Notes: generated by a model from the letters alone, not told the origin. A stretch of DNA of 64,000 nt from Lysobacter alkalisoli (GCF_006547045.1 NZ_CP041242.1:1436001-1500000), one strand, 5' to 3'; positions 34,905 to 44,922 are shown, counted from the stretch's first letter. Program-made: numbers and translations.

Positions 34905-35402
34905 TCACTGCGTGGTGAGTTCCTTGAGCGCGTCGAGGACGGCCTGGGCATGGCCGGGCACTTTCACCTTGCGCCATGACCGCGCGATGACGCCCTCGGG
35001 CGAAATCAGGAAGGTGCTGCGCTCCACGCCGACATACTCGCGGCCATAGAGCTTCTTCGGCTTGATCACATCGAAAGCCTTGCACAGCGCCTCGTCGGGG
35101 TCGCTGACCAGCGGGAACTTGAATCCTTGCTTGGCGCAGAAGTTGTCATGCGACTTGATCGAATCGCGCGACACGCCAAGAACGCTGGCGTTCAACTTCT
35201 TGAACTTCGGCAGCAGCGCGTTGAAGTCCAGGCCTTCGGTGGTGCAGCCCGGAGTGCTGTCCTTCGGGTAGAAATACAGCACCAGCCATTGGCCGGAGTA
35301 ATCACCAAGTGAAGCGGCGCCGAGGGTGGTGCTGTCGCCGCCGGACAGGGCCAGCGGCAGCTTGAGGGTCTTTGCGGGGAGCTTCTTGCCGTCTTCAGCC
35401 AT
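34905..35402 (-). CDS. bcp: Thioredoxin-dependent peroxiredoxin, Bcp-type
   Basis: A 165-residue AhpC/TSA-fold peroxidase that reduces peroxides with thioredoxin. The peroxidatic cysteine is in FYPKDSTPGCTTEGLDF. The resolving cysteine found five residues later in E. coli Bcp is absent here (leucine); a second cysteine occurs in DNFCAKQGFKFPLVSD. ATG at 35402 lies two bases after the stop of the upstream gcvR-like gene, so the pair is one transcript, a common arrangement (gcvR-bcp). Confidence 0.9.
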   Translation of the reverse strand: MAEDGKKLPAKTLKLPLALSGGDSTTLGAASLGDYSGQWLVLYFYPKDSTPGCTTEGLDFNALLPKFKKLNASVLGVSRDSIKSHDNFCAKQGFKFPLVSDPDEALCKAFDVIKPKKLYGREYVGVERSTFLISPEGVIARSWRKVKVPGHAQAVLDALKELTTQ

Positions 35403-35404
35403 TG

Positions 35405-35965
35405 TCAGAATTTCATCGGGTCCATGATGGCATCGAGGTTCAGGTGGTCGCAGAACTCCAGGAAGTCGTCCCGCAATGCTGCGATGTGCATGTTCGAGGG
35501 TACGCCGATCGTGACCTGGGCGGAGAACATGTCGGCGCCGGTCTGCATCGCACGGTAACGCGAGCAATGCAGGCTTTCGATGGTGATGCCCTGGCGGTCG
35601 AAGAAGTCGGCCAGCTGGAACAGGATGCCGGGCTTGTCGGCCGCGACCACCTCGACCACGTAGGGCAGCAGGTTGGACTGGATCTGCTTGGCGCCGGTGC
35701 GGTACCAGATCAGCTTCAGGCCTTCCTCGCGCTCGAGCCGGGTCAGCATCGCCTCGAGCTTGGCCACCGAGTCCCACGAGCCGGTCGCAAGCGCAGTCAC
35801 CGACACATCACGACCCACGGTCGACAGACGGGCATCGACGAGATTGCAGCCGCTGTCGCTGATCCGTCGCGTCACCGACAGCAGCGGCGACTCCGGATGC
35901 GTCGTGTAGGCATTGATCAGGAGGTGGTTTTCGGTCGGCGACGGCCGGGAAGCGGTATCGGTCAA
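35405..35965 (-). CDS. gcvR: Glycine-cleavage-system regulator-like protein (two ACT domains)
   Basis: A 186-residue protein with two ACT domains: HLLINAYTTHPESPLLSVTRRISDSG..., and YVVEVVAADKPGILFQLADFF. GcvR binds glycine and modulates the GcvA regulator of glycine cleavage. No ATG is available at the conserved N-terminus; TTG at 35965 (LTDTASRPSPTENH) fits family starts best. The longer open frame upstream overlaps the divergent dapA and is not credible. It is divergent from dapA and co-transcribed with bcp, as in many gammaproteobacteria. Confidence 0.82.
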   Translation of the reverse strand: MTDTASRPSPTENHLLINAYTTHPESPLLSVTRRISDSGCNLVDARLSTVGRDVSVTALATGSWDSVAKLEAMLTRLEREEGLKLIWYRTGAKQIQSNLLPYVVEVVAADKPGILFQLADFFDRQGITIESLHCSRYRAMQTGADMFSAQVTIGVPSNMHIAALRDDFLEFCDHLNLDAIMDPMKF

Positions 35966-36154
35966 GGCGGCGCCTGCGTGGGAAACTGGAGTCGGGGTTG
36001 CAACTGGTGCTGAAGGGCAGCCGTATGGTGCGGTGCCATGGGAGGCAGCATACTTGCCCGTGCTTTCGCGCCGCAAGTAACATCGGCCTGTGCCCGCGCC
36101 CGCTGCGTGGCGCCGGTTCCATCCTCCATACCCCAGCAAATCAGGTTCCTCCTC

Positions 36155-37060
36155 TTGCAACTATCCGGCAGCATCACCGCCCTGGCGACGCCGTTCGACG
36201 CCGCCCGCGAGCTCGACATCGACGCCTGGCACCGCCTGTTGGAAATGCAGCTGGAGCGGGGCACCCAGGCCATTGTCGTGGCCGGCTCCACCGGTGAGGC
36301 CGCGGCCCTGTACGACGCCGAATACGACCTGCTGCTGCGCAGCGCGGTCGAATTCATCGCCGGCCGCATCCCGGTGTTGGCCGGTACCGGCCAGTCCAAC
36401 ACCGCCAAGACCATCGAACAGACCCGCCGCGCCGCCGCACTGGGTGCGGATGCAGCACTGGTGGTGACGCCGCCCTACGTGCGCCCGACCCAGGCCGGGC
36501 TGGTCGCGCACTACCGCGCGATTGCCGACGATGGCGCACTGCCGGTGGTGCTCTACAACGTGCCGGCCCGTACCGGCGGCGACCTGCTGCCGGAGACCGT
36601 GGCAGAGCTGGCCGGGCATCCGCGCATCGTCGCGATCAAGGAGGCTTGCAACGAGCCCGAGCGCATGCAGGCCCTGCTGGAACTGCAGTGCAAGGACTTT
36701 TCCGTGCTCAGCGGCGACGACCCGACCGCCTGCCGCGCGATGCTGGCCGGGGCGCGCGGGGTGATCTCGGTGGCTTCCAACGTGTTGCCGGCGGGGTTCC
36801 GTCGCCTGTGCGACCTGGCACTTGCCGGAAAGGGCGACGAGGCCCGGGCCTGGGACACGCGTCTGCGGCCTGCCTGTGATTTCATGGGTATCGAGCCCAA
36901 TCCGATCCCGGTCAAGGCGATCCTTGCCCTGCAGGGCATCGGCCATGAGTTGCGCCTGCCGTTGCAGGTACTGCCCGATCGCCATCGCGAGGCGGCTGCC
37001 GCGATGCTGGCTTCGATCGAAGCGATCGAAGAAGAATGCCTCAGGCTGCTTGCGGCCTGA
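36155..37060 (+). CDS. dapA: 4-hydroxy-tetrahydrodipicolinate synthase
   Basis: A 301-residue (beta/alpha)8 enzyme that condenses pyruvate with aspartate semialdehyde in lysine and peptidoglycan synthesis. The Schiff-base lysine is in [10 protein letters not shown], the catalytic tyrosine in [10 protein letters not shown], and the active-site loop is GSTGEAA (E. coli GTTGES, so one threonine is serine here). TTG at 36155 gives the normal N-terminus [13 protein letters not shown]; no ATG lies at the right place. It is followed by a BamC-like lipoprotein gene, as in E. coli dapA-bamC. Confidence 0.92.
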   Translation: MQLSGSITALATPFDAARELDIDAWHRLLEMQLERGTQAIVVAGSTGEAAALYDAEYDLLLRSAVEFIAGRIPVLAGTGQSNTAKTIEQTRRAAALGADAALVVTPPYVRPTQAGLVAHYRAIADDGALPVVLYNVPARTGGDLLPETVAELAGHPRIVAIKEACNEPERMQALLELQCKDFSVLSGDDPTACRAMLAGARGVISVASNVLPAGFRRLCDLALAGKGDEARAWDTRLRPACDFMGIEPNPIPVKAILALQGIGHELRLPLQVLPDRHREAAAAMLASIEAIEEECLRLLAA

Positions 37061-37111
37061 CCCCGAAACTTCCCATCCAGCCAGCCACGGGCTGCCCATC
37101 TGGAGAGCTCC

Positions 37112-37621
37112 ATGATCCGAACCGTTCCGACTTCCCGTGCCGCGCTGGCCGCCGCCGTTCTCGTGGCCCTGGTCGCGACTTCCGGCTGCGGCTGGTTCCG
37201 CAAGGGCAAGGACCTGTATCACGATGATCCGGCCCAGCGCCCGCTGGAGGTGCCACCGCCGATGCAGGCCGCCACGGAAACCGCGCCGGAGGCCGGCGGG
37301 GTCACCGCCAGCTCGGTAGCCTCGGCGCGCCGTCCGGCCACGTCTGCGGTCGGCTTCACCATCCCCGGCTCCCGTGAGGAGGCGTTCAACCGGGTCGGTA
37401 CGCTGCTGGAAAGCATCGATGGCGTGAACATCACCAGCCGCGCCCAGCTGCTGGGTGTCTATGACATCGACTACCAGGGCAGCAATTTCCTGGTCCGGGT
37501 CGGCGACGCGCCGGGCGGTGGAGTGATGGTCGAGGCGGTGGACCCGCGAGGCGTGCCGGCCTCGGGCGAGGCCCCGGCCCGGTTGATCGAGGCATTGCAG
37601 CGGGCGATGCAGGGCGACTGA
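37112..37621 (+). CDS. BamC/NlpB-like lipoprotein
   Basis: A 169-residue lipoprotein. The signal ends ...LVALVATSGC with the lipid cysteine near residue 26. KGKDLYHDDPAQRPLEVPPPM resembles the unstructured N-terminal region of BamC, and a single folded domain follows (AVGFTIPGSREEAFNRVGTLL... to ALQRAM). It is much shorter than E. coli BamC (about 340) and has one rather than two C-terminal domains. Position after dapA supports the assignment. BamC is an accessory subunit of the outer-membrane protein assembly complex. Confidence 0.8.
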   Translation: MIRTVPTSRAALAAAVLVALVATSGCGWFRKGKDLYHDDPAQRPLEVPPPMQAATETAPEAGGVTASSVASARRPATSAVGFTIPGSREEAFNRVGTLLESIDGVNITSRAQLLGVYDIDYQGSNFLVRVGDAPGGGVMVEAVDPRGVPASGEAPARLIEALQRAMQGD

Positions 37622-37646
37622 AGCAGCAGGCTGATGCATGAAATGG

Positions 37647-37669
37647 AAAGGGCGCCGATGGCGCCCTTT
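37647..37669. terminator. Bidirectional-looking terminator hairpin
   Basis: A perfect 10-base stem AAAGGGCGCC / GGCGCCCTTT around GAT, with A and T runs on either side. It sits between the convergent BamC-like and ferredoxin genes and could end both transcripts. Confidence 0.7.
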
Positions 37670-37682
37670 CTGCTTCAGGTTG

Positions 37683-37710
37683 CGGCTTCCGGCTTCCGGC
37701 TTCCGGCTTC
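37683..37710. repeat. Four tandem copies of a 7-base unit (CGGCTTC)
   Basis: CGGCTTC is repeated four times without error, running into the stop codon of the ferredoxin gene. Slippage here could change the distance between the terminator and the gene end but not the protein. Confidence 0.85.
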
Positions 37711-38032
37711 AGCGTTCCAGCTGGTCCAGCTTGCCGGTCTTGTTCTCCCATTCCTTGGCGTCCGGCAGCGGATCCTTGCGCGCGGTGATCACCGGCCAGG
37801 CCTGCGACAGTTCGGCATTCAGGGCTACGAAGCCCTCCTGGCCGGCCGGCACGTCGTCTTCCGGGTAGATCGCGTTGATCGGGCATTCCGGCTCGCACAG
37901 GGTGCAATCGATGCATTCGTCCGGATCGATCACCAGGAAGTTCGGGCCTTCATGGAAGCAGTCCACCGGGCACACCTCGACACAGTCGGTGTACTTGCAC
38001 TTGATGCAGTTTTCGGTGACGACGAAGGGCAT
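37709..38032 (-). CDS. fdxA: Seven-iron ferredoxin
   Basis: A 107-residue bacterial ferredoxin with the 3Fe-4S/4Fe-4S cysteine pattern: [17 protein letters not shown] and [12 protein letters not shown]. The acidic C-terminal half (to [10 protein letters not shown]) is typical of FdxA. It is a soluble low-potential electron carrier. ATG at 38032 has AAGGA seven bases upstream. Only about 50 bases separate the start from the intergenic repeat element, so its promoter may lie in or across the element's end. Confidence 0.92.
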   Translation of the reverse strand: MPFVVTENCIKCKYTDCVEVCPVDCFHEGPNFLVIDPDECIDCTLCEPECPINAIYPEDDVPAGQEGFVALNAELSQAWPVITARKDPLPDAKEWENKTGKLDQLER

Positions 38033-38083
38033 GGCATGTTCCTTGGCTGGCGCCGGGCATTCTATCCAGAGGGGAGGGGGAAA

Positions 38084-38509
38084 GAAAAAGGTTCTTCGCC
38101 CAATCTAGCGGAAAGCGCCGGGTCTGTTCGATGACCGGGGCGCCGGGGGCGAAGGCCCTTGGATGCGAATCTCCCCCGGCACCGACCATGGCCGGCGCCT
38201 CCTCCTTGATTTCGCACCCAAGGGCCTTCGCCCTCGGCATTCGGACATGACTGGTGGTTCCAGAAGCGGAATCCCGGGGAGGACCGGCTTCGCATTCCAC
38301 AGCGTGGCCGTGCGATCCGACGTGGCCTGCCGGCCTTGACGGCGAAATCAAGGAGGAGGCCGCCGCCGCGGGCGGCGGCCGGGGGACATTCGCCGTCAAG
38401 GCCGGCAGGTCGCGTCGGGACAGCCAGACAGCGGCGAGAACCGGTGTCGAACGCAAACGGCACCGTCCACGCCTTCGAAGGCGTGCTCCCCCTCACTTGA
38501 GAGAAGAAC
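38084..38509. repeat. Hairpin-rich intergenic element, copy 2 (inverted)
   Basis: Reverse-complement counterpart of 7034-7498. The same two hairpins are present; here the arms CCTGCCGGCCTTGACGGCG and CGCCGTCAAGGCCGGCAGG pair perfectly. The element fills the gap between fdxA and the tRNA-Glu terminator almost exactly. No gene is seen in it. Confidence 0.8.
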
Positions 38510-38512
38510 CAA

Positions 38513-38546
38513 GAAAAAAGCCCGCGCATCGCTGCGCGGGCTTTTT
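38513..38546 (-). terminator. Terminator of tRNA-Glu
   Basis: The stem AGCCCGCGCA / TGCGCGGGCT (38519-38528 and 38533-38542) with loop TCGC is followed, on the minus strand, by TTTTTTC. It lies just downstream of the tRNA. Confidence 0.88.
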
Positions 38547-38554
38547 CGAGAATA

Positions 38555-38630
38555 TGGCGCTCCCTAGGGGATTCGAACCCCTGTTTTAGCCTTGAGAGGG
38601 CCACGTCCTAGGCCTCTAGACGAAGGGAGC
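38555..38630 (-). tRNA. tRNA-Glu (CTC)
   Basis: A 76-base tRNA with encoded CCA. The acceptor stem GCTCCCT/AGGGAGC is perfect, the T arm reads GGGGTTCGAATCCCC, and the anticodon loop CTCTCAA gives anticodon CTC (38594-38596), reading GAG. The D arm GTCTAGAGGCCTAGGAC is typical of glutamate tRNAs. It is a single-gene transcript with its own promoter and terminator. Confidence 0.95.
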
Positions 38631-38670
38631 TGGGACCGCCGTGGCCCATTCAGGACCGCGGCGGCCTGCT

Positions 38671-38700
38671 AGTATAGTGGGCTGTTGCCGTTCTTGGCAA
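38671..38700 (-). promoter_or_regulatory. Promoter of tRNA-Glu
   Basis: On the minus strand TTGCCA (-35, 38695-38700) is followed after 18 bases by TATACT (-10, 38671-38676). The tRNA starts about 40 bases downstream. Good sigma-70 consensus and no competing gene. Confidence 0.7.
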
Positions 38701-38752
38701 CGATTCGCAACCACACTTTACCTTCCGTTGAACTGCGGCAAAGTCCGCCCGA

Positions 38753-40102
38753 ATGCCAGCCGATCTCGACATTTCCAATCCCGCCCCCGGTATCTCGCTC
38801 CGGGTCATTCCCCGCGACCAGCACTGCGTCTCGCGCAAGGACATCAGTTCCAGCGCGCTGAGGGTGCTGTACCGCCTGCGCGACGCGGGCTATGCCGGCT
38901 ATCTGGTCGGTGGCGCTGTCCGCGACCTGCTGGTCGGCGGCCACCCCAAGGACTTCGACGTCGCCACCGACGCCACTCCGGAGCAGGTCAAGCAGCAGTT
39001 CCGCAACTGCCGGCTGATCGGTCGCCGCTTCCGCCTCGCACATGTGGTGTTCGGCCGCGAGATCATCGAGGTCGCCACCTTCCGCGCCAACAGTGATGAC
39101 GGCAGCGGCGACCGCGAGGTCGAGGGCGGCCGGCTGGTGCGGGACAACGTGTACGGCTCCATCGAGGAAGATGCGATCCGTCGCGACTTCACCGCCAACG
39201 CGCTGTACTACTCGATCGAGGACTTCTCGGTCCGCGATTATGTCGGCGGCTTCGATGATGTGCAGAACCGCCTGTTGCGCCTGATCGGGGACCCCGAGAC
39301 CCGCTACCGCGAGGATCCGGTGCGGATGTTGCGTGCGGTCCGGCTGGCGGCCAAGCTCGGTTTCGAGATCGAGCCCGCCACCGCTGCACCGATCCGCGAG
39401 CTGGCGCCGCTGCTGGCCGAGTCGGCGCCGGCGAGGCTGTTCGAGGAGTGCCTGAAGATGTTCCTGTCCGGGCACGGGGTCGAGAGCTTCCTCGGTCTTG
39501 AACGCCACGGGTTGCTGCCGGCGCTGCTGCCGGAAAGCGCGGCCGCGCTCGCTTCCAACCGCAGCGGCGCATTGCGGCGGATGCTGCTCGAAGGCCTGCG
39601 CAACACCGACCTGCGGGTGGCCAACGATGAGCCGGTGTCGCCCGCATTCCTGTTCGCGCTGCTGTTGTGGCCGGCCTATTGCCGCACGCTGGCGCAGTTG
39701 CAGGTGCAGGGCGTGCATGTGGCCGAGGCCCAGCGCCGGGCTGCCGACCGGGTGACCGTGCACCAGCTCGACACCGTTGCGTTGCCACGCCGGTTCTCGT
39801 TGCCAATGCAGGAAATCTGGCTGCTGCAGTCGCGCTTCTCCAGCCGCCAGCGCAAGCGGGTGTTCCGCCTGCTCGCGCACCCGCGCTTCCGCGCCGCCTT
39901 CGATTTCCTCAGCCTGCGCCTGGCCGCATCGCAGGAACACGCCGATGACGTGGTGTTCTGGCGTGAGGCGCAGGAGAAGCCGGGCGACGCCCTCGCCGCC
40001 CAGCTCGATTCCAGCCGGGAAGTGGCGGATGGCGATGAAGCGGGGGAGGGCCCGCCATCGCGCCGTCGTCGCCGTCGCCGGCGCAAGCCGGCCTCGGAAT
40101 GA
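38753..40102 (+). CDS. pcnB: Poly(A) polymerase I
   Basis: A 449-residue nucleotidyltransferase that adds 3' poly(A) tails to RNA and so promotes decay. The catalytic region is GYLVGGAVRDLLVGGHPKDFDVATDATPEQV (GGxVRD and DxD); RRFRLAHVVF and RRDFTANALYY are the tRNA-nucleotidyltransferase/PcnB core. The C-terminus is a basic tail with eight consecutive arginines, as in proteobacterial PcnB. ATG at 38753. It is followed ten bases later by folK, the usual pcnB-folK-panB order. Confidence 0.94.
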   Translation: MPADLDISNPAPGISLRVIPRDQHCVSRKDISSSALRVLYRLRDAGYAGYLVGGAVRDLLVGGHPKDFDVATDATPEQVKQQFRNCRLIGRRFRLAHVVFGREIIEVATFRANSDDGSGDREVEGGRLVRDNVYGSIEEDAIRRDFTANALYYSIEDFSVRDYVGGFDDVQNRLLRLIGDPETRYREDPVRMLRAVRLAAKLGFEIEPATAAPIRELAPLLAESAPARLFEECLKMFLSGHGVESFLGLERHGLLPALLPESAAALASNRSGALRRMLLEGLRNTDLRVANDEPVSPAFLFALLLWPAYCRTLAQLQVQGVHVAEAQRRAADRVTVHQLDTVALPRRFSLPMQEIWLLQSRFSSRQRKRVFRLLAHPRFRAAFDFLSLRLAASQEHADDVVFWREAQEKPGDALAAQLDSSREVADGDEAGEGPPSRRRRRRRRKPASE

Positions 40103-40112
40103 GCCTCACGCA

Positions 40113-40634
40113 ATGAATTCTCCTGTCGTCGCCTGCATCGGCCTGGGCGGCAATGTCGGCGACGCCGCAGGCACCGTGCGCGCCGCCTTCGACGCGCTGG
40201 CCGGGTTGCCCGGCAGCCGCCTGCTCGCCACCTCGCGGCTGTACCGCACGCCGGCATGGGGACTGACCGACCAGCCCGACTTCATCAATGCTGCGGCGGT
40301 GCTGGAAACCACGCTCGCGCCACAGGCCCTGCTGGCGGCAATGCTCGGGGTCGAACGCGCCGCCGGTCGTGACCGCAGTGACGACATGCCGCGCTGGGGA
40401 CCGCGTACGCTCGATCTCGACCTGCTGCTGTACGGTGACGCGGTACTCGACCTGCCCGGGTTGCAGGTGCCGCACCCGCGGCTGCTCGAACGCGCCTTCG
40501 CGCTGGTGCCGCTGGTCGAGGCCGCGCCCGATGTGCTGATCCCGGGCATCGGTCCTGCACGCGATGCATTGGCAAGGATGGATGCGGGCGACATCGAAGC
40601 GTTAACGTATCCAGAGCCCGATGTGGCTCCCTGA
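40113..40634 (+). CDS. folK: 2-amino-4-hydroxy-6-hydroxymethyldihydropteridine pyrophosphokinase
   Basis: A 173-residue HPPK of folate synthesis. Family motifs are [14 protein letters not shown] near the start, [18 protein letters not shown], and the ATP/Mg signature [15 protein letters not shown]. It transfers pyrophosphate from ATP to hydroxymethyldihydropterin. It lies between pcnB and panB; its stop is 19 bases before the panB ATG used here. Confidence 0.94.
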   Translation: MNSPVVACIGLGGNVGDAAGTVRAAFDALAGLPGSRLLATSRLYRTPAWGLTDQPDFINAAAVLETTLAPQALLAAMLGVERAAGRDRSDDMPRWGPRTLDLDLLLYGDAVLDLPGLQVPHPRLLERAFALVPLVEAAPDVLIPGIGPARDALARMDAGDIEALTYPEPDVAP

Positions 40635-40653
40635 CCCCACTGCCGAGCCCGAC

Positions 40654-41472
40654 ATGTACAACGGAATCCCCGCCGACAAGCCCTGGACCGTGCCCGCCTT
40701 GCGCGAGGCCAAGCAGGAGGGTCGCAAGCTGGTCATGCTGACCTGCTACGACGCCGGTTTTGCCCGAACCCTGGATAGCGCCGGCATCGACCTGGTGCTG
40801 GTCGGCGATTCGCTGGGCATGGTCGTGCAGGGCTGCGACAGCACCCTTCCGGTTACCGTCGAGGACATCGCCTACCACACTGCCTGCGTCGCCCGTGGTC
40901 TGTCGCAGGCACTGCTGGTATCCGACCTGCCGTTCGCCGCCGATGCCGACCCGCAACGTGCGCTGGACGCTTCGGTCGCGTTGCTGCAGGCCGGCGCCGG
41001 CATGGTCAAGCTGGAAGGCGCGGGACACAAGCTCGAGGTGATCCGATATCTGGTCGAGCGCGAGATCCCGGTCTGCGCACACCTGGGCCTGACCCCGCAA
41101 TCGGTGCTGCGGCTGGGCGGTTTCAAGGTGCAGGGCCGCGATGAGGCCGCCGCCGCGCACCTGCGCGAACAGGCCCGCGAGGTCGAGGCCGCCGGTGCCA
41201 GTCTGCTGGTACTCGAATGCGTGCCGACCGCGGTTGCCGCCGCGATCACCGCCGACCTCTCGATCCCGACCATCGGCATTGGTGCCGGTCCGGAATGCGA
41301 TGGCCAGGTGTTGGTGCTGCACGACATGCTTGGTCTCGACAGCGGCCATCGCCGGCCACGCTTCGTCAAGGACTTCCTCGCCGAGGGCGGTTCCGTTGCC
41401 GGTGCCTGCCTGGCTTATGCCGACGCAGTACGCGAAGGACGGTTCCCGGATGCCGCGCATTCGTATGCATGA
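40654..41472 (+). CDS. panB: 3-methyl-2-oxobutanoate hydroxymethyltransferase
   Basis: A 272-residue ketopantoate hydroxymethyltransferase, first step of pantothenate synthesis. Motifs include [39 protein letters not shown] and the late [24 protein letters not shown] at 40654 ([16 protein letters not shown]) matches family starts; ATG at 40621 would overlap folK. The stop overlaps the panC start by eight bases. Confidence 0.94.
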   Translation: MYNGIPADKPWTVPALREAKQEGRKLVMLTCYDAGFARTLDSAGIDLVLVGDSLGMVVQGCDSTLPVTVEDIAYHTACVARGLSQALLVSDLPFAADADPQRALDASVALLQAGAGMVKLEGAGHKLEVIRYLVEREIPVCAHLGLTPQSVLRLGGFKVQGRDEAAAAHLREQAREVEAAGASLLVLECVPTAVAAAITADLSIPTIGIGAGPECDGQVLVLHDMLGLDSGHRRPRFVKDFLAEGGSVAGACLAYADAVREGRFPDAAHSYA

Positions 41473-42334
41473 CATCAGCATGCGTGGCCTCGAAACCTTC
41501 ACCGGACTCGACGCCCTGCGCGCCCGTATCGACGACTGGAAGCGCGCCGGCCTGCGCGTCGCCCTGGTCCCGACCATGGGCAACCTGCATGCCGGCCATC
41601 ATTCGCTGGTGGAGCTTGCGCTGCAGCATGCCGACCGCGTGGTCGCCAGCGTGTTCGTCAATCCGACCCAGTTCGGTCCGAACGAGGACTTCGCCCGCTA
41701 CCCGCGCACGCCGGAAGGCGATGCCGCCGGGCTGGAGGCAGCCGGCTGCCATGCACTGTGGCTGCCTTCGGTCGAGACCACGTACCCGTTCGGCATCGAA
41801 GGCGCGGTGCGGGTTGGCGTGCCGGGCGTGACCGCCGTGCTGGAGGGCGCGCATCGCCCGGGTCATTTCGATGGCGTCGCCACCGTCGTCGCGCGGCTGT
41901 TCAACCAGGTCCGGCCCGATGTCGCGGTGTTCGGGCGCAAGGACTACCAGCAGCTGGCGGTGATCCGCTACATGGTGCGCGAGCTGGCGTTCCCGGTCGA
42001 AATCGTGCCGGCGCCGATCCTGCGCGAGCCGGACGGACTGGCGATGAGTTCGCGCAACCAGTACCTCTCGGCCGACGAACGTCCACGCGCAGCGGAAATC
42101 CACACTGTGCTGCAGGCCATGCGCGAGGGTGCCCGGGCCGGGCGACCTCGTTTCGAGCTGGAAGCCTGGGCGGAGCAGCACCTGGCCGCGGCTGGTTTCG
42201 AGGTCGATTACGCGGTGGTCCGCCGCCCCGACCTGTCCGAACCGCCCGAATACGGAAACGGCGCCCGCGTCGCCCTGATCGCCGCGCGGCTCGGGCGCAC
42301 CCGGCTGATCGACAACCTCGAATTCGAGGTCTGA
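41465..42334 (+). CDS. panC: Pantoate-beta-alanine ligase
   Basis: A 289-residue ligase that joins pantoate and beta-alanine with ATP. The nucleotide-binding HIGH-like motif is [46 protein letters not shown] and [10 protein letters not shown] (KMS-like) are diagnostic. ATG at 41465 overlaps panB; ATG at 41480 is an alternative. The pantothenate operon continues with panD after 146 bases. Confidence 0.94.
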   Translation: MHDISMRGLETFTGLDALRARIDDWKRAGLRVALVPTMGNLHAGHHSLVELALQHADRVVASVFVNPTQFGPNEDFARYPRTPEGDAAGLEAAGCHALWLPSVETTYPFGIEGAVRVGVPGVTAVLEGAHRPGHFDGVATVVARLFNQVRPDVAVFGRKDYQQLAVIRYMVRELAFPVEIVPAPILREPDGLAMSSRNQYLSADERPRAAEIHTVLQAMREGARAGRPRFELEAWAEQHLAAAGFEVDYAVVRRPDLSEPPEYGNGARVALIAARLGRTRLIDNLEFEV

Positions 42335-42411
42335 GCGGAACACAGCGTTTTGGTGCACGGGTGCCTGAACGGCGTTTGGGGCCGGGGACGGTTTCATCGG
42401 TTCCGGTTGTG

Positions 42412-42438
42412 TTGCAGCGCGCCATGGACTGCTAAAAT
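42412..42438 (+). promoter_or_regulatory. Weak candidate promoter for panD-pgi
   Basis: TAAAAT (42433-42438) lies 15 bases after TTGCAG (42412-42417) in the panC-panD gap. The spacing is short, so this is tentative. Confidence 0.35.
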
Positions 42439-42480
42439 CCAACGTTCACGCCAAACCCCGTCGCCCGACGGAGACACGAC

Positions 42481-42861
42481 ATGCTGCTGAACCTGCTCAA
42501 GGCCAAGATCCACCGCGCCACCGTCACCCACGCCGAGCTGCACTACGAAGGCTCGTGCGCGATCGACGGCCGCCTGCTCGACATCTCGGGCATCCGCGAG
42601 TACGAGCAGGTGCATATCTACAACATCAACAGCGGCCACCGCTTCTCGACCTACGCCATTCGCGCCGAGGAAGGCAGCGGGGTGATCTCGGTCAACGGTG
42701 CCGCCGCCCACTGCGCCCAGCCGGGCGACCTGGTCATCATCTGCGCCTACGGCCAGTGCGACGAGGCCGAGGCGGCCAGTTACAAGCCGACCATGGTCTA
42801 CGTCGACCGCGACAACCGGCTCACCCACACCAACGATTCCATCCCCGCGCAGGCCGCCTGA
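42481..42861 (+). CDS. panD: Aspartate 1-decarboxylase
   Basis: A 126-residue pyruvoyl enzyme that makes beta-alanine from aspartate for pantothenate. The self-processing site is YEGSCAIDG (cleavage between Gly and Ser at about 24/25). The substrate-binding [20 protein letters not shown] follows. All residues of the small double-psi barrel family appear intact. It is followed seven bases later by pgi. Confidence 0.95.
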   Translation: MLLNLLKAKIHRATVTHAELHYEGSCAIDGRLLDISGIREYEQVHIYNINSGHRFSTYAIRAEEGSGVISVNGAAAHCAQPGDLVIICAYGQCDEAEAASYKPTMVYVDRDNRLTHTNDSIPAQAA

Positions 42862-42868
42862 CGACACG

Positions 42869-44386
42869 ATGACTGCCACTGACCGGATCGACGAAGCCCT
42901 CCGCGCCCACCAGGCCCGCCTTTCCGGCCAACGCACGCTCGATCTGGTCGCCAACGACCCCGGGCGACCGCAGGCAATGGCGCTGCGGGTCGGCCCGATC
43001 TACGCCAACTTCGCCCGCCAGGGTTACGACCGCGATGCATTGGCCGCACTGTTCGGCCTGCTGCGCGACGCCGGTGCCGAGGGTCGCGTTCGCGCCCAGT
43101 TCGACGGCGAGAAGATCAACCTGACCGAAGGCCGCGCGGTGCTTCATACCGCGTTGCGCAGCGACCTGTCGCGGGCGCCGGTTGCACGCGAGGCACACGC
43201 ACAGGCTGTCGAGGCCCGGGCCCGCATGCGCGGGCTGGTCGAGGCGCTCGAGGGCAGCGGCATCACCGACGTGGTCAGCGTCGGCATCGGCGGTTCCGAC
43301 CTCGGTCCGCGGCTGGTGGTCGACGCGCTCGCCGTGCCCGACCGCCTGCGCGTGCACTTCCTGTCCAATGTCGACGGCCATGCCGCCCAGCGCGTGCTGG
43401 CGGGTCTCGACCCGGCGCGTACCGCCGGCATCCTGATTTCCAAGACCTTCGGCACCCAGGAAACCCTGCTCAACGGCCGCGTGCTGGCCGACTGGCTGGG
43501 CGAGGGTGCGGTCGACCGCCTGTACGCGGTGTCGGCGAACGTCGAACGTCCTGCCGAGGTGTTCGGCATCCCGCCCGAGCGCATCCTGCCGATGTGGGAC
43601 TGGGTCGGCGGCCGTTATTCGCTATGGTCGGCAGTCGGCTTCCCGATCGCGCTGGCGATTGGCATGGACGCGTTCGAGGACTTCCTCGCGGGTGCGGCCG
43701 AGGTCGATGCGCACGTCCTGAACACGCCGCTGGAGCAGAACCTCGCGGCTTGGCACGCGATCACCGCGATCTGGAACCGTAACGCGCTGGGCCTCGCCAC
43801 CCACGCGGTGCTGCCCTACGACGACCGTCTCAAGCTGCTGTCGAACTACCTGCAGCAACTGGTGATGGAGAGCCTGGGCAAGTCGACACGCCGCGACGGT
43901 TCCCCCGTGGCCGGCGACACCGTGCCGGTGTGGTGGGGCGGGGTGGGGACCGATACCCAGCACAGCTTTTTCCAGGCCCTGCACCAGGGCACCTCGATCG
44001 TGCCGGCCGACTTCATTGGCGTCATCCATGCCGATTCACCGTATGTGGAGAATCACCGCGCGCTGCACGCCAACCTGCTCGCGCAGACCGAGGCCTTCGC
44101 CAATGGCCAGGCCAGCGACGATCCGCACCGTGCCTATGCCGGCGGTCGTCCGACCACCACGATCCTGCTCGACGCCCTGACCCCGCGCGCGCTCGGTGCG
44201 CTGCTGGCGCTATACGAGCACAGCGTCTACCTGCAATCGGTGATGTGGGGCATCAACGCCTTCGACCAGTTCGGCGTCGAGCTCGGCAAGCAGGTGGCCA
44301 ACCGCCTGCTGCCGGCCCTGGCCGGCGAAGCGGAGGCGGACGATCCGGTAACCCGCGAGCTGATCGCGCAGCTCAGGGACGCATGA
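42869..44386 (+). CDS. pgi: Glucose-6-phosphate isomerase
   Basis: A 505-residue isomerase of glycolysis/gluconeogenesis. It has [18 protein letters not shown], the phosphate-binding [30 protein letters not shown] and [20 protein letters not shown]. It supplies fructose-6-phosphate, the entry to amino-sugar synthesis. ATG at 42869; its stop overlaps the ATG of the acetyltransferase gene (ATGA). Confidence 0.95.
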   Translation: MTATDRIDEALRAHQARLSGQRTLDLVANDPGRPQAMALRVGPIYANFARQGYDRDALAALFGLLRDAGAEGRVRAQFDGEKINLTEGRAVLHTALRSDLSRAPVAREAHAQAVEARARMRGLVEALEGSGITDVVSVGIGGSDLGPRLVVDALAVPDRLRVHFLSNVDGHAAQRVLAGLDPARTAGILISKTFGTQETLLNGRVLADWLGEGAVDRLYAVSANVERPAEVFGIPPERILPMWDWVGGRYSLWSAVGFPIALAIGMDAFEDFLAGAAEVDAHVLNTPLEQNLAAWHAITAIWNRNALGLATHAVLPYDDRLKLLSNYLQQLVMESLGKSTRRDGSPVAGDTVPVWWGGVGTDTQHSFFQALHQGTSIVPADFIGVIHADSPYVENHRALHANLLAQTEAFANGQASDDPHRAYAGGRPTTTILLDALTPRALGALLALYEHSVYLQSVMWGINAFDQFGVELGKQVANRLLPALAGEAEADDPVTRELIAQLRDA

Positions 44387-44889
44387 GCGACAGTATCCGC
44401 GTCCGCCATGCGGAGCCGGTCGATGCGGCCGGCCTGTACGCGCTGTTCTCCGAAGCAGAAGCCTATGGTGGCACCTTGCAGCCGCCATTTCCGTCGCAGG
44501 CGGCCTGGGAACGGGTGCTGGCCGATCCGCCCAGGCACATGGTGCAACTGGTGGCGATCGATGCCGACGGCTGTCTGGCCGGCGCCGCCGGATTCGAGGT
44601 GTTCAGCAACCCGCGTCGACGCCATGCCGCCAACCTCGGCATGGCTGTGGCGAAGCGGCGGCGGGGACAGGGCATCGGTACGCGGTTGCTGCAATCGGTG
44701 ATCGAGACCGCCGAGCGTTGGCATGGCGTGCGGCGGCTCGAACTGGAGGTCTACACCGACAACGCGGCTGCCATCGCCCTGTACGAACGGCACGGCTTTG
44801 TCCGCGAGGGCCATGCACGCGGCTATGCCCTGCGCGATGGCGCATATGTCGATGTCTATCTGATGGCGCGGTTGCGCGACAGGGTCTGA
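44383..44889 (+). CDS. GNAT-family N-acetyltransferase
   Basis: A 168-residue acetyltransferase. The acetyl-CoA pyrophosphate loop is [17 protein letters not shown], followed by [21 protein letters not shown], the classic GNAT C-terminal motif. It resembles the putative acetyltransferase YhhY/PhnO-like group. The substrate is unknown. It is translationally coupled to pgi and convergent with queG. Confidence 0.87.
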   Translation: MSDSIRVRHAEPVDAAGLYALFSEAEAYGGTLQPPFPSQAAWERVLADPPRHMVQLVAIDADGCLAGAAGFEVFSNPRRRHAANLGMAVAKRRRGQGIGTRLLQSVIETAERWHGVRRLELEVYTDNAAAIALYERHGFVREGHARGYALRDGAYVDVYLMARLRDRV

Positions 44890-44902
44890 TCCCGTCGATG
44901 TT

Positions 44903-44922
44903 GTAGCCCGGGCAAGGGCTAC
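44903..44922. terminator. Weak hairpin between convergent acetyltransferase and queG genes
   Basis: GTAGCCC / GGGCTAC (seven-base arms) spans the queG stop. There is no T run, so termination activity is doubtful. Confidence 0.35.

Noticed and set aside
37683-37710. A CRISPR or phase-variable repeat tract
   Set aside because: The four 7-base units have no spacers and lie at and beyond a stop codon, so slippage would not change the protein.
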